From positions 124,001 to 188,000 of the forward strand of contig NZ_JAKCFC010000006.1 in assembly GCF_021916785.1 (NCBI RefSeq): a DNA stretch of 64,000 nucleotides, read 5' to 3'. The stretch's first letter is position 1; the number at the start of each line of letters is the position of its first letter. The notes below the pieces were generated by a model. The model did not search any database. It worked only from the letters and a program-made list of their open reading frames with translations, and was not told the DNA's origin. The position numbers were made by a program, and so were the translations under genes. The DNA comes from Mycolicibacterium lacusdiani. Its GTDB lineage: Bacteria > Actinomycetota > Actinomycetes > Mycobacteriales > Mycobacteriaceae. Below are positions 25,751-36,616 of the stretch, piece after piece.

Positions 25751-27157
25751 ATGTCTCGGCCCGCTGCCGCTGTCCAACGAGTCATCAAGGCGTATGACGT
25801 ACGCGGGCTAGTCGGTGAGCAAATCGACGAGGACTTCGTGCGCGACGTCGGCGGCGCCTTCGCCCGCCTGATGCGCGACGAGCAGACACCCGGAGCCAGC
25901 CAGGTCGTCATCGGCTACGACATGCGGGAGAGTTCGCCGTCGCTGGCCGCGGCGTTCGCCGACGGGGTGGTGGCCCAGGGGCTCGACGTCGTCCGGATCG
26001 GCCTCGCCTCGACCGACCAGCTGTACTTCGCCTCCGGCCTGCTCGACTGCCCCGGCGCGATGTTCACTGCGAGCCACAATCCCGCCGCCTACAACGGCAT
26101 CAAGCTGTGTCGCGCCGGCGCGAAGCCGGTCGGCAAGGACACCGGCCTGACGACCATCAGCGACGAGGTCATCGGCGGGGTGCCCGAGGGCGGTGGAGCG
26201 ACCGGTTCGATCGAGGATCGCGACGTCCTGGCCGAGTACGGTGACTTCCTGCGGTCACTGGTCGACCTGCGCGCCAGCAGGCCGCTGCGCGTCGCCGTCG
26301 ACGCGGGCAACGGCATGGGCGGGCACACTTCGCCCGCCGTGCTCGGTGCGATCAGCGGCATCACGCTCCTGCCGCTGTACTTCGAACTCGACGGCACCTT
26401 CCCCAACCACGAGGCCAACCCGCTCGACCCGGCCAACCTCGTCGATCTGCAGAAGCACGTCCTCGACACCGGCGCCGACATCGGCCTGGCGTTCGACGGC
26501 GACGCCGACCGCTGCTTCGTCGTCGACGAACGCGGCATGCCCGTGTCACCGTCCGCGGTGACCGCCCTGGTGGCCGGTCGCGAACTCGGCCGCGAGATCG
26601 GCGCCACCGTCATCCACAACCTGATCACATCGCGCGCGGTGCCCGAGCTGATCGTCGAACGCGGCGGCACCGCCGTGCGCTCGCGCGTCGGCCACTCCTA
26701 CATCAAGGGGCTGATGGCCGAGACCGGCGCCATCTTCGGCGGCGAGCACTCCGCGCACTACTACTTCCGCGACTTCTGGGGTGCAGACTCCGGCATGCTG
26801 GCGGCGCTGCACGTCCTGGCCGCGCTCGGCGAGCAGGAGCGGCCGCTGTCGGCGATCATGGCCGACTACCAGCGCTACGAGGCGTCCGGCGAGATCAACT
26901 ACACGGTGTCCGACGCGGCCGCGTGCGTCGACGCGGTGCTCAAGTCGTACGAGGGGCACATCCACTCGATCGACCACCTCGACGGTGTCACCGTCGACCT
27001 GGGCGACGGGCGCTGGTTCAACCTGCGCACCTCCAACACCGAACCCCTGTTGCGGCTCAACGTGGAGGCCCGCACGGCCGCCGAGGTCGACGAGATCGTC
27101 GGCCACGTCGGCACCCGGATACTCGCCACCTCGGGAAGCGGCGAGCCCGTCCCATGA
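25751..27157 (+). CDS. pmmA: Phosphomannomutase/phosphoglucomutase
   Basis: The 468-residue enzyme interconverts mannose-6-phosphate and mannose-1-phosphate. Ser108 in TASHNPAAYNG is the phosphoserine; DGDADR (Asp249, Asp251, Asp253) binds magnesium; GEHSAHYYFRD is the sugar-specificity loop and RTSNTEP near the end binds phosphate. It is the counterpart of Rv3257c. AGGAG lies just before the ATG. Its stop overlaps the next gene as ATGA. With manA and manB it supplies GDP-mannose. Confidence 0.95.
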   Translation: MSRPAAAVQRVIKAYDVRGLVGEQIDEDFVRDVGGAFARLMRDEQTPGASQVVIGYDMRESSPSLAAAFADGVVAQGLDVVRIGLASTDQLYFASGLLDCPGAMFTASHNPAAYNGIKLCRAGAKPVGKDTGLTTISDEVIGGVPEGGGATGSIEDRDVLAEYGDFLRSLVDLRASRPLRVAVDAGNGMGGHTSPAVLGAISGITLLPLYFELDGTFPNHEANPLDPANLVDLQKHVLDTGADIGLAFDGDADRCFVVDERGMPVSPSAVTALVAGRELGREIGATVIHNLITSRAVPELIVERGGTAVRSRVGHSYIKGLMAETGAIFGGEHSAHYYFRDFWGADSGMLAALHVLAALGEQERPLSAIMADYQRYEASGEINYTVSDAAACVDAVLKSYEGHIHSIDHLDGVTVDLGDGRWFNLRTSNTEPLLRLNVEARTAAEVDEIVGHVGTRILATSGSGEPVP

Positions 27158-28239
27158 GCGCTGAACCGCGCGCCGGCGCCGCGACCATCGACCTCGACGA
27201 CGTCGAAGGTCTGCTCGACGCCGACCGCGACGGACTGCTCCGTGCCGCATCGATGGCCGGGGCTCAGATGCGGTCCACCGCAGCCGCATTCGATGAAGGC
27301 GTATTCGAACCGATGCGCTCGGACCATCCACCGCGCACCGTGATCTGGGTGGCAGGCAGCGGTACCGCAGCCGCAGCGGGCGCACTGCTGGTCGCCGCTC
27401 TCGGCGCCTCCACGGTCGCGCCGATCGTCACCGCGTCGGAGGTGCCCCCGTGGGTGGGTGCCCTCGACGTCTTGGTCGTGGCGGGCGACGACGCCGCCGA
27501 TCCCGCGCTGGTGACCGCGGTCGCCACGGGCGTCCGCCGCGGCGCACGCGTGCTGGTGGTCGCGCCGGAGGAGGGACCGCTGCGCGATGCCGCCGCAGGC
27601 CGTGCGGTGCTGCTCGGCCCGCGCCTGCCCGTGCCCGACGACTTCAGCCTCGCCCGGTACCTCGCGGCGGGCCTGCTCCTGCTGCACGTCGTGGACCCCG
27701 GCATGCAGGTCGACGTGGCGGCCCTGGCCGACGAACTCGACGCCGAGGCACTGCGCAACAGCGCGGGCCGGGACGTCTTCACCAACCCCGCCAAGGCGCT
27801 CGCCGACCGGATGTCGGACGCGACCGTCGTCGTGGCAGGCGAGGGCGCGCCGATGCTGGCGCTGGCCCGGCACGTGAGCGCCGTGCTGCTGCGCGTAGGT
27901 CTTCGCCCGGTGACGTCGGTCGGGTTGGCCGACGTGCTCGTGTCCCTGCGCGGTGGGCTCAACCGGCAGACCAGTGACTTCGAGACGTCGATCTTCCACG
28001 ACGAGGAACTCGACGGCCCGCTGCCATCGCGCGTCCGCGCCATCGTGCTGACCGCCGATCAGGACCGGCCGACCACGCTGTCGCGGCTCAGCGGATACGA
28101 CGACGTCACCACCACAAGCGCAGGCGACGTGGGGGACACCGCGGCGCCTCCGCCAAGTGGTCGGCTCGAGCAGCAGTTGGCGATGTTGGCGGTACGGCTC
28201 GAGATGGCGGCCGTCTATCTGCGATTGGTTCGGGGTTAG
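27154..28239 (+). CDS. TobH-like SIS-type sugar isomerase-related protein
   Basis: The 361-residue protein corresponds to Rv3256c, labelled TobH-like. It looks like two sugar-isomerase (SIS) type halves, with glycine/alanine-rich strands such as WVAGSGTAAAAG, and resembles the bifunctional phosphoglucose/phosphomannose isomerase family without its clear catalytic residues. It is always located between pmmA and manA in mycobacteria, which suggests a role in mannose metabolism. It is translationally coupled to pmmA (ATGA) and 4 bases from manA. Confidence 0.72.
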   Translation: MSAEPRAGAATIDLDDVEGLLDADRDGLLRAASMAGAQMRSTAAAFDEGVFEPMRSDHPPRTVIWVAGSGTAAAAGALLVAALGASTVAPIVTASEVPPWVGALDVLVVAGDDAADPALVTAVATGVRRGARVLVVAPEEGPLRDAAAGRAVLLGPRLPVPDDFSLARYLAAGLLLLHVVDPGMQVDVAALADELDAEALRNSAGRDVFTNPAKALADRMSDATVVVAGEGAPMLALARHVSAVLLRVGLRPVTSVGLADVLVSLRGGLNRQTSDFETSIFHDEELDGPLPSRVRAIVLTADQDRPTTLSRLSGYDDVTTTSAGDVGDTAAPPPSGRLEQQLAMLAVRLEMAAVYLRLVRG

Positions 28240-28243
28240 ACGC

Positions 28244-29470
28244 ATGAACCTTCTCAAGGGCGCATTGCGGACCTACGCCTGGGGTTCGCGCACGGCGATC
28301 GCGGAGTTCACCGGAAGGCCAAGTCCCACACCGCATCCCGAGGCCGAGCTGTGGCTTGGCGCGCACCCCGGTGACCCCGCCCGGTTGATGTCCGACGACG
28401 GCGAGACCTCACTGCTCGACGTCATCTCGAGCGATGCCGAAGGGCAGCTGGGCGCCGCGACGCGCAACCGCTTCGGCGATGCGCTGCCGTTCCTCGCCAA
28501 GGTGCTCGCCGCCGACGAGCCGCTGTCGCTGCAGGCGCACCCGAGCGCCGCGCAGGCCGCCGAGGGCTACGCAAGGGAGGACCGGCTCGGGATCCCCATC
28601 AACGGGCCGGCCCGCAACTACCGCGACCGCAGCCACAAACCCGAACTGATCGTCGCGCTCGGCCCGTTCGAGGCGCTGGCGGGGTTCCGGCCCGCGGCGG
28701 GCAGCGTCGAACTCATGCAGGCGTTGGACGTCCCCGCACTCGACCCGTACATCGGTCTGCTGTCGGGCCAGTCCGACGCAGACGGACTGCGCGCGCTGTT
28801 CACCACGTGGATCACTGCGCCGCAGCCCCAGCTCGACGTGCTGGTGCCGACGGTCCTCGACGGCGCGGTGAACTACATCCGCTCGGGGCAGACGACGTTC
28901 GCCGCCGAGGCGAAGACACTGCTCGAACTCGGCGAGCGCTACCCCGGTGACGCCGGGGTGCTCGCGGCGATGCTGCTCAACCGCATCAGCCTCGACGAGG
29001 GCCAGGGCATCTTCCTGCCGGCGGGCAACCTGCACGCATATCTGCACGGCATGGGCTTCGAGGTGATGGCCAACTCCGACAACGTCCTTCGCGGTGGGCT
29101 GACGCCCAAGCACGTCGACGTCCCCGAACTCCTGCGCGTGCTCGACTTCACGCCGAACGCGGAGGTGGTCATCGAGCCCCGGGTCGTCGGCGACGGGCTC
29201 GAACTGGTCTACGAGACTCCCGCACCGGAATTCGCGGTGTCGGTGCTGTCACTCGACGGTGAGCACCTGGGCCACGAAGTCGACGCGCCTGCGCGCCACG
29301 ACGGGCCGCAGGTGCTGCTGTGCACAGAGGGATCGGTTGCCGTGCACGCGAAGTCGAACACCTTGACCCTCGAGCGCGGCGCGTCGGCGTGGGTCCCCGC
29401 CGACGACGGCCCCATCCGGCTGGTCGCCGAGCGGCCGAGCAAGCTGTTCCGCGCGACCGTCGGGATCTAG
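28244..29470 (+). CDS. manA: Mannose-6-phosphate isomerase, class I
   Basis: The 408-residue zinc enzyme interconverts fructose-6-phosphate and mannose-6-phosphate. The zinc ligands are visible as the Gln and His of SLQAHPS, the Glu of SHKPEL and a His in LPAGNLHAYLHG. The opening LKGALRTYAWGS is typical. It closes the pmmA - TobH-like - manA operon. Its TAG stop lies in a CTAG shared with the convergent oxidoreductase gene. Confidence 0.94.
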   Translation: MNLLKGALRTYAWGSRTAIAEFTGRPSPTPHPEAELWLGAHPGDPARLMSDDGETSLLDVISSDAEGQLGAATRNRFGDALPFLAKVLAADEPLSLQAHPSAAQAAEGYAREDRLGIPINGPARNYRDRSHKPELIVALGPFEALAGFRPAAGSVELMQALDVPALDPYIGLLSGQSDADGLRALFTTWITAPQPQLDVLVPTVLDGAVNYIRSGQTTFAAEAKTLLELGERYPGDAGVLAAMLLNRISLDEGQGIFLPAGNLHAYLHGMGFEVMANSDNVLRGGLTPKHVDVPELLRVLDFTPNAEVVIEPRVVGDGLELVYETPAPEFAVSVLSLDGEHLGHEVDAPARHDGPQVLLCTEGSVAVHAKSNTLTLERGASAWVPADDGPIRLVAERPSKLFRATVGI

Positions 29471-30849
29471 GACGCCGACACCCGGTCCCGCTGCGGCGCC
29501 GACCGCAGGGACCGGCGCTTCTCGGCGATCAACAGGCCCATGTTGTGCCGGATCGTGCGGCCGAGCGTGCGGGCATCCGGAACCATGTAGAGGCTGTCCA
29601 GCAGGCTGAAGCGACGCAGGAACCACTCGGCCAGATCGGCCTCCGTCTCGGCCGCACCGAGGAACTGGTCGAACAGCTTGCCCACCCTGACGTACCACCA
29701 GGGCACGTGCTCGGCGGTGGCGTTGTGCAGCGCGAGGTCGCCGACGGCGTTCATCGTCCACACCGGCCACGTCGTCTTCTTCGTCGCCCGGAACAGCCTC
29801 GCCGCCATGTCCTGCTCGCCGGACTCCAGCACCGCCCGCAGATTGCGCGCCTGGATCGACGTCATCGTCATGCCCTGGCCGTACGTCGGATTGAAGCTCA
29901 CCACGGCGTCGCCGAACGGGATGATGCCCGCCGGGAAGCGGTCCATCTTGTCGTAGCGCCGCCACCGGCTGGTCGGGTACTTGTGGAAGGCCATCTCGCC
30001 GATCGGCTCCCCGCTGCGCAACGCCGCGCTGATGTGCGGCGGCAGCAGGGTGTCGGCGAGTTCGTAGATCTCGGCCAGATTCTGCGGCGGCGGGACCTTG
30101 CCGGTGCCGAACGTCGTCACGCTCCAGTTGCCGTCCTCGTAGAGGAGCATGCCGAGGCCGACGGGATGATCGTGCGACGCCCCGGCCACCACGACCTTCT
30201 CCTTGATGACGCCTTCGGGTATGTGCACCTGGTGGGTCGCGTAGTCGATGCCGACGTCGACGGTGTCCTCGGTCGGACGGCCGAATCCCCACTGGTCCAA
30301 CCAGACCGGCAGCCGGGTGCCGCGGCCCGTCGCGTCGACCACGAGATCGGCGGGTACCGCGCTGGACTCGTCGCCGGCCTGCAGCAGTACACCGGTCACG
30401 CGCTCCCGCGCCGCGTCGTACCGAGGTTCGGCGACGCTGGTCTTGACCAGCTCGACGTTCGGTATCGCCAACGCGCGCTTGCGGATCTGCCACTCCAGGT
30501 GCGGCCGGCTCGGCACGTACGCGGTGAACTCGCGCTTCAGCGTCGTCTTCGTACCGAGCACGTGGCCTGCAGCGCCGAAGTGGATGCAGTCGGGCCGGTT
30601 CTCCAGCATCGGCACGCCCGCGGCGACCATGTCGTCGAGCAAACCCGGGAACAGATCCTCGAACTCGGCGGCCCCGCGTGCCATCAGCAGGTGGACGTGG
30701 CGGCCCTGCGGCACCGCGGTGCGGTTGGCCGGGCCGTCGGGCAATTCGTCGCGTTCGTAGATGGTCACCCGCTCGTAGCTGTCTGACAGCACTCGAGCCG
30801 CGCACAGTCCCGCGAGGCTCGCACCGATCACAATCGCCTGTTTGCCCAT
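29467..30849 (-). CDS. FAD-dependent oxidoreductase (monooxygenase-like)
   Basis: The 460-residue flavoprotein has the FAD-binding VIGASLAGLCAARVL loop at the N-terminus, a YERDELPDG segment and a second FAD motif IPFGDAVVSFNPTYGQGM. It matches Rv3254 in sequence type and position. The substrate is unknown; geranylgeranyl-reductase or squalene-epoxidase-like activities are possible. The ATG at 30849 gives the family start; a GTG further upstream is possible. It diverges from the permease gene. Confidence 0.8.
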   Translation of the reverse strand: MGKQAIVIGASLAGLCAARVLSDSYERVTIYERDELPDGPANRTAVPQGRHVHLLMARGAAEFEDLFPGLLDDMVAAGVPMLENRPDCIHFGAAGHVLGTKTTLKREFTAYVPSRPHLEWQIRKRALAIPNVELVKTSVAEPRYDAARERVTGVLLQAGDESSAVPADLVVDATGRGTRLPVWLDQWGFGRPTEDTVDVGIDYATHQVHIPEGVIKEKVVVAGASHDHPVGLGMLLYEDGNWSVTTFGTGKVPPPQNLAEIYELADTLLPPHISAALRSGEPIGEMAFHKYPTSRWRRYDKMDRFPAGIIPFGDAVVSFNPTYGQGMTMTSIQARNLRAVLESGEQDMAARLFRATKKTTWPVWTMNAVGDLALHNATAEHVPWWYVRVGKLFDQFLGAAETEADLAEWFLRRFSLLDSLYMVPDARTLGRTIRHNMGLLIAEKRRSLRSAPQRDRVSAS

Positions 30850-30906
30850 GGGCTCGACGGTACTGGGTATGGTCCCCGTCACACGAACCATGGAGGGGCT
30901 CTGAAT

Positions 30907-32385
30907 ATGACGGATCGGTGGCGCATCAAGTCGGTCGAGCAGTCGATTGCCGACACCGACGAGCCGGACACCCGTCTACGAAAGGACCTCACGTGGCGTG
31001 ACCTCACGGTTTTCGGGGTGTCGGTCGTCATCGGGGCGGGCATCTTCACGATCACCGCATCGACGGCGGGCGATCTCACCGGCCCAGCGATCTCGATCTC
31101 GTTCGTCATCGCCGCCATCACCTGCGGGCTGGCGGCGCTCTGCTACGCCGAGTTCGCCTCGACCGTGCCGGTGGCAGGCAGCGCCTACACGTTTTCCTAT
31201 GCCACCTTCGGTGAGTTCACGGCCTGGATCATCGGCTGGGACCTGATCCTGGAGTTCGCGGTCGCCGCAGCCGTGGTGGCGAAGGGGTGGTCGTCCTATC
31301 TCGGCACGGTCTTCGGCTTCTCGGGTGGCACGGTCGATCTGGGCCCCGTCACGTTGGACTGGGGCGCACTGATCATCATCGGCGTGCTCTGTCTGCTGCT
31401 GGCGCGGGGCACGAAGCTCTCGTCGAACTTCAGCGCCGTCGTCACCGCGATCAAGGTGACGGTGGTGCTGCTCGTGGTGATCGTCGGCGCGTTCTACGTG
31501 AAGGCGGCCAACTTCAGCCCGTTCATCCCGCCTGCGGAGTCCGACGCCGATACCGGATCGGGCATCGACCAGTCGGTATTCTCGCTGATCACTGGCGCCG
31601 AGGGCAGCACCTACGGCTGGTACGGCCTGCTGGCGGGTGCGTCGATCGTGTTCTTCGCCTTCATCGGCTTCGACATCGTCGCCACCACCGCGGAGGAGAC
31701 CAAGAACCCGCAGCGCGACGTGCCGCGCGGCATCCTGTACTCGCTGGCGATCGTCACGTTCCTCTACGTCGCGGTGTCGGTCGTGCTGTCGGGCATGGTG
31801 CCCTACACGGATCTGACGACCGGCCCCGACGGTCAGGCGAACCTGGCCACGGCCTTCACCGCCAACGGGGTCGACTGGGCAGCCACGATCATCTCGATCG
31901 GTGCCCTCGCGGGTCTCACCACCGTGGTGATGGTCCTGCTGCTGGGGCAGATCCGGGTGCTGTTCGCGATGTCCCGCGACGGTCTGCTGCCGCGTCAGTT
32001 GGCGAAGACCGGGTCGCACGGCACGCCTGTGCGGATCACGGTGGTCGTCGGCCTCGTCGTCGCGCTCGCCGCCTCGGTGTTCCCGATCGAACGCCTCGAG
32101 GAGATGGTGAACGTCGGCACGCTGTTCGCGTTCGTCCTGGTCTCGGCCGGGGTGATCGTGCTGCGGCGGACGCGGCCCGACCTGCCGCGGGGTTTCCGTG
32201 CCCCGTTCGTGCCGGTGCTGCCGATCGTGTCGATCCTCGCCTGCCTCTGGCTGATGCTGAACCTCACTGGCCTCACGTGGATCCGGTTCGGCATCTGGAT
32301 GGTCATCGGCGTCGTCGTCTACCTGCTCTACGGCCGCAGGCATTCACTGCTCGGCCGCCGCGAGGCCGCCGCCTCATCTGAGTAA
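30907..32385 (+). CDS. APC-superfamily amino acid permease
   Basis: The 492-residue protein has about twelve transmembrane helices and the APC motifs VVIGAGIFTITAS in helix 1 and FFAFIGFDIVATTAEE in the middle, typical of cationic amino acid transporters. It corresponds to Rv3253c. The transported amino acid is not known. GGAGGGG lies before the ATG. It is followed by an inverted repeat that could end transcription. Confidence 0.88.
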   Translation: MTDRWRIKSVEQSIADTDEPDTRLRKDLTWRDLTVFGVSVVIGAGIFTITASTAGDLTGPAISISFVIAAITCGLAALCYAEFASTVPVAGSAYTFSYATFGEFTAWIIGWDLILEFAVAAAVVAKGWSSYLGTVFGFSGGTVDLGPVTLDWGALIIIGVLCLLLARGTKLSSNFSAVVTAIKVTVVLLVVIVGAFYVKAANFSPFIPPAESDADTGSGIDQSVFSLITGAEGSTYGWYGLLAGASIVFFAFIGFDIVATTAEETKNPQRDVPRGILYSLAIVTFLYVAVSVVLSGMVPYTDLTTGPDGQANLATAFTANGVDWAATIISIGALAGLTTVVMVLLLGQIRVLFAMSRDGLLPRQLAKTGSHGTPVRITVVVGLVVALAASVFPIERLEEMVNVGTLFAFVLVSAGVIVLRRTRPDLPRGFRAPFVPVLPIVSILACLWLMLNLTGLTWIRFGIWMVIGVVVYLLYGRRHSLLGRREAAASSE

Positions 32386-32417
32386 CCCTTTTCCCGGGGC
32401 TCCCGCCCCCGCCCACC

Positions 32418-32477
32418 GCCGAGACTGCTGGCAGATCGCCTTTCACCTCCGAAACGCGATCTCCCAGCAGTCTCGGC
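32418..32477. repeat. Long inverted repeat between the permease gene and alkB
   Basis: Arms at 32418-32439 and 32456-32477 pair over 22 positions with a single mismatch (32432 against 32463). The loop is 16 bases. It is followed by CTTCGTC rather than a T run. It may end permease transcription, or it may be a copy of a dispersed palindromic repeat. Its length and regularity exceed those of an ordinary terminator. Confidence 0.75.
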
Positions 32478-32521
32478 TTCGTCATGGGCCCAGTGTGGTT
32501 TACAAAACATGGTTGCGTGTA

Positions 32522-32550
32522 TAGACAAGAGACAAATCAGCTCCTATAGT
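32522..32550 (+). promoter_or_regulatory. Predicted promoter of the alkB operon
   Basis: TAGACA at 32522-32527 and TATAGT at 32545-32550 are spaced by 17 bases, close to the sigma-A consensus. A second TAGACA lies at 32556-32561, downstream of the -10. The region between 32507 and 32565 is AT-rich against its surroundings and is a reasonable place for the AlkX-type repressor to bind. GGAGGTGA at 32578-32585 serves the alkB GTG start. Confidence 0.5.
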
Positions 32551-32592
32551 CAACGTAGACAGTGATGGCTCTCACATGGAGGTGAACTAGCT

Positions 32593-33816
32593 GTGACTAC
32601 GCAGATCGATCCGAATGCGAACGTCCCGGTGGACCAGTGGCGCGACAAGAAGCGCTACCTGTGGCTGATGGGGCTCATCGTGCCGACCGCGGTGCTGGTG
32701 ATGCTGCCGATCGTCTGGGCGCTCAATCAGCTCGGCTGGCACGCGGCGGCGCAGGTCCCGTTCTGGATCGGGCCGATCCTGGTGTACGTCGTGCTGCCGC
32801 TGCTCGACCGGAAGTTCGGACCCGACGGCGAGAACCCGCCCGACGAGGTGGTCGCGCGGCTCGAGAACGACAAGTACTACCGCTGGTGCACCTACAGCTT
32901 CATCCCGTTCCAGTACCTCACCGTCGTCATCGGCGCCTACCTCTTCACGGCCTCGGACCTTGGCTGGCTCGGGTTCGACGGCTCACTGAGCTGGCCGGCG
33001 AAGATCGGCCTCGCACTGTCGGTGGGCATGATGGGCGGCGTCGGCATCAACACCGCGCACGAGCTGGGCCACAAGAAGGACTCGCTCGAGCGGTGGTTGT
33101 CCAAGATCACGCTGGCCCAGACCTGCTACGGGCACTTCTTCATCGAGCACAACCGCGGGCATCACGTCCGGGTCGCCACACCGGAGGACCCCGCGTCGGC
33201 GCGGTTCGGCGAGACGTTCTGGGAGTTCCTGCCCCGCAGCGTGTGGGGCAGCCTCAAGTCGTCGTGGGAGCTGGAGGCGCAGCGGTTGCGACGGCTCGAC
33301 AAGAGCCCGTGGCACTGGTCGAACGACGTGCTGAACGCCTGGGCGATGTCGGTGGTGCTCTACGGCTCACTCATCGCGGTGTTCGGTCTCGCGCTGATCC
33401 CGTACGTGGTGATCTCCGCGGTGTTCGGGTTCGCGCTGCTGGAGACCGTTAACTACCTCGAGCACTATGGGCTGCTCCGGCAAAAGACCGCCAGCGGGCG
33501 GTACGAGCGTTGCGCGCCCCAGCACAGCTGGAACTCCGATCACCTGGTGACCAACCTGTTCCTCTACCACCTGCAGCGGCACAGCGATCACCACGCGAAC
33601 CCGACCCGCCGCTATCAGACGCTGCGCAGCATGGAGGGCGCTCCCAACCTTCCGAGCGGCTACGCGTCGATGATCGGACTGACGTACTTCCCGCCGCTGT
33701 GGCGCAAGGTCATGGACCACCGCGTGCTGGCGCACTACGACGGCGACATCAGCCGCGTCAACGTCCACCCGAGGGTCCGCGACAAGGTGCTCGCCAAGTA
33801 CGGGGAGGCCAAGTGA
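32593..33816 (+). CDS. alkB: Alkane 1-monooxygenase
   Basis: The 407-residue membrane di-iron enzyme hydroxylates the terminal carbon of alkanes. The histidine boxes are HELGH (residues 156-160), HNRGHH (186-191), NYLEHYG and LQRHSDHH (327-334), embedded among six or so transmembrane helices. It is the counterpart of Rv3252c. It is coupled to rubA by a GTGA overlap; electrons arrive through the two rubredoxins downstream. Confidence 0.96.
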   Translation: MTTQIDPNANVPVDQWRDKKRYLWLMGLIVPTAVLVMLPIVWALNQLGWHAAAQVPFWIGPILVYVVLPLLDRKFGPDGENPPDEVVARLENDKYYRWCTYSFIPFQYLTVVIGAYLFTASDLGWLGFDGSLSWPAKIGLALSVGMMGGVGINTAHELGHKKDSLERWLSKITLAQTCYGHFFIEHNRGHHVRVATPEDPASARFGETFWEFLPRSVWGSLKSSWELEAQRLRRLDKSPWHWSNDVLNAWAMSVVLYGSLIAVFGLALIPYVVISAVFGFALLETVNYLEHYGLLRQKTASGRYERCAPQHSWNSDHLVTNLFLYHLQRHSDHHANPTRRYQTLRSMEGAPNLPSGYASMIGLTYFPPLWRKVMDHRVLAHYDGDISRVNVHPRVRDKVLAKYGEAK

Positions 33817-33986
33817 GCGCCTACCGCTGCCCGGGTTGCGACTTCGTCTACGACGAGGCCAAAGGCGCACCGCGTGAAGGGTTTCCGGCCGGCACGTCCT
33901 GGGACCAGGTGCCCGACGACTGGGCCTGCCCCGACTGCGCGGTCCGCGAGAAGGTCGACTTCGAAGAACTGAGGGAAGTGAGCTGA
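33813..33986 (+). CDS. rubA: Rubredoxin RubA
   Basis: The 57-residue iron protein has the two rubredoxin knuckles CPGC and CPDC and the conserved DDWACPDC region. It passes electrons from a rubredoxin reductase to AlkB. The GTG start overlaps the alkB stop. It lies one base before rubB. It corresponds to Rv3251c and resembles an AlkG1-type rubredoxin, the type that often cannot replace AlkG2 in alkane hydroxylation. Confidence 0.93.
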   Translation: MSAYRCPGCDFVYDEAKGAPREGFPAGTSWDQVPDDWACPDCAVREKVDFEELREVS

Positions 33987-33987
33987 C

Positions 33988-34167
33988 ATGGACTACAAGT
34001 TGTTCGTCTGCGTGCAGTGCGGTTTCGAGTACGACGAGGAGAAGGGCTGGCCGGAGGACGGCATCGCTCCGGGCACCCGGTGGGACGACATCCCCGACGA
34101 CTGGAGCTGCCCGGATTGCGGTGCGGCCAAGTCCGACTTCGAGATGATCGAGGTCGCCAGGCCGTGA
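33988..34167 (+). CDS. rubB: Rubredoxin RubB
   Basis: The 59-residue rubredoxin has knuckles CVQC and CPDC, with WDDIPDDWSCPDCG. It starts at ATG 33988, one base after the rubA stop, and corresponds to Rv3250c. It looks like the AlkG2 type, which is normally the active partner of AlkB. Two tandem rubredoxins are usual in mycobacterial alk operons. This gene is short and easily missed. Confidence 0.93.
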   Translation: MDYKLFVCVQCGFEYDEEKGWPEDGIAPGTRWDDIPDDWSCPDCGAAKSDFEMIEVARP

Positions 34168-34222
34168 ACGCGTCCCGGCGGTGACGACGTCCCTGGCGCG
34201 CGAAACCGATACTGTCGCCCGT

Positions 34223-34855
34223 GTGAGCGCAGACCGTGACCGCCGTTCGGCCCAGAGGGTGCCGTACGCCGAGGCGTCCCGGGTGCTGCTGCGCGACTCG
34301 ATCCTGGATGGCATGCGGGAGCTGCTGCTGTCCCGGGACTGGTCGTCGATCACGCTGTCCGACGTCGCCAAGGCGGCGGGCATCAGCAGGCAGACGATCT
34401 ACAACGAGTTCGGGTCGCGGCAGGGGCTCGCCGAGGGGTACGCCCTGCGCCTGGCCGATCGCCTGGTCGACGCCGTCGACCACGCGATCGACGGCAACGT
34501 CGGCAACATCCACACCGCGTTCCTCGAGGGTTTCCGTGCGTTCTTCGCCGAGTCCGCCTCCGACCCCCTGGTCATCTCACTGCTGACCGGTGTCGCCAAG
34601 CCGGACCTGCTGCAGATCATCACCACCGACAGTGCGCCGATCATCACGCGCTGCTCCGAACGGCTGACGTCGACCTTCATGCACAGCTGGGTGCGTGCCA
34701 GCGAGGAGGACTCCGGCGTCCTCGCCCGCGCCATCGTCCGGCTGGCCATGAGCTACGTGTCGATGCCGCCGGAAGCCAACCACGACGTGGCTCGTGACCT
34801 GGCCAGATTGATGACACCGTTCGCCGAACGCTACGGTGTCATAGATACCCCTTAG
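34223..34855 (+). CDS. TetR-family regulator of the alk operon (AlkX-like)
   Basis: The 210-residue regulator has an N-terminal helix-turn-helix (TLSDVAKAAGISRQTIYNEFGS) and a larger ligand domain. It matches Rv3249c in length and place; in other actinobacteria this gene represses the alkane hydroxylase operon and responds to fatty acids. GTG 34223 is chosen to match that length; GTG 34181 is also in frame. It lies 55 bases after rubB and may be co-transcribed with it. Confidence 0.85.
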   Translation: MSADRDRRSAQRVPYAEASRVLLRDSILDGMRELLLSRDWSSITLSDVAKAAGISRQTIYNEFGSRQGLAEGYALRLADRLVDAVDHAIDGNVGNIHTAFLEGFRAFFAESASDPLVISLLTGVAKPDLLQIITTDSAPIITRCSERLTSTFMHSWVRASEEDSGVLARAIVRLAMSYVSMPPEANHDVARDLARLMTPFAERYGVIDTP

Positions 34856-34975
34856 CCGGCAGAGCGCTTCAGTCGCCTGTCCCGCGAGCCCGCAGGCCGA
34901 GGGTGTCGACTTGCTGTTGCCGTTGCACGCTTCCGCGCGCCCACGGCACGACTCACGAACAAAAGGGACGAATAC

Positions 34976-36442
<1,467 letters not shown>

Positions 36443-36477
36443 TCGTGTCGCCGTACCACTGGCGAGCGCCGTCTCAC

Positions 36478-36516
36478 GGAAAGCCCCTGACACACATCGT
36501 GTGCCGGGGGCTTTCC
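36478..36516 (+). terminator. Stem-loop terminator after sahH
   Basis: Left arm 36478-36495 pairs with 36499-36516 over 18 positions with one G-U pair and one mismatch, around a three-base loop. The lower stem is ten perfect pairs (GGAAAGCCCC against GGGGCTTTCC). There is no long T tract, which is normal for high-GC actinobacteria. It lies 35 bases after the sahH stop. Confidence 0.8.
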
Positions 36517-36616
36517 CGTTGGGTGGGTAGATCGACCATCGGATGCGGACGATTCGACCTCGCAGCCCGGAATGATCATTAACATAGCGGGTCAGTCGAG
36601 AGTCGGGGGAGACGTC

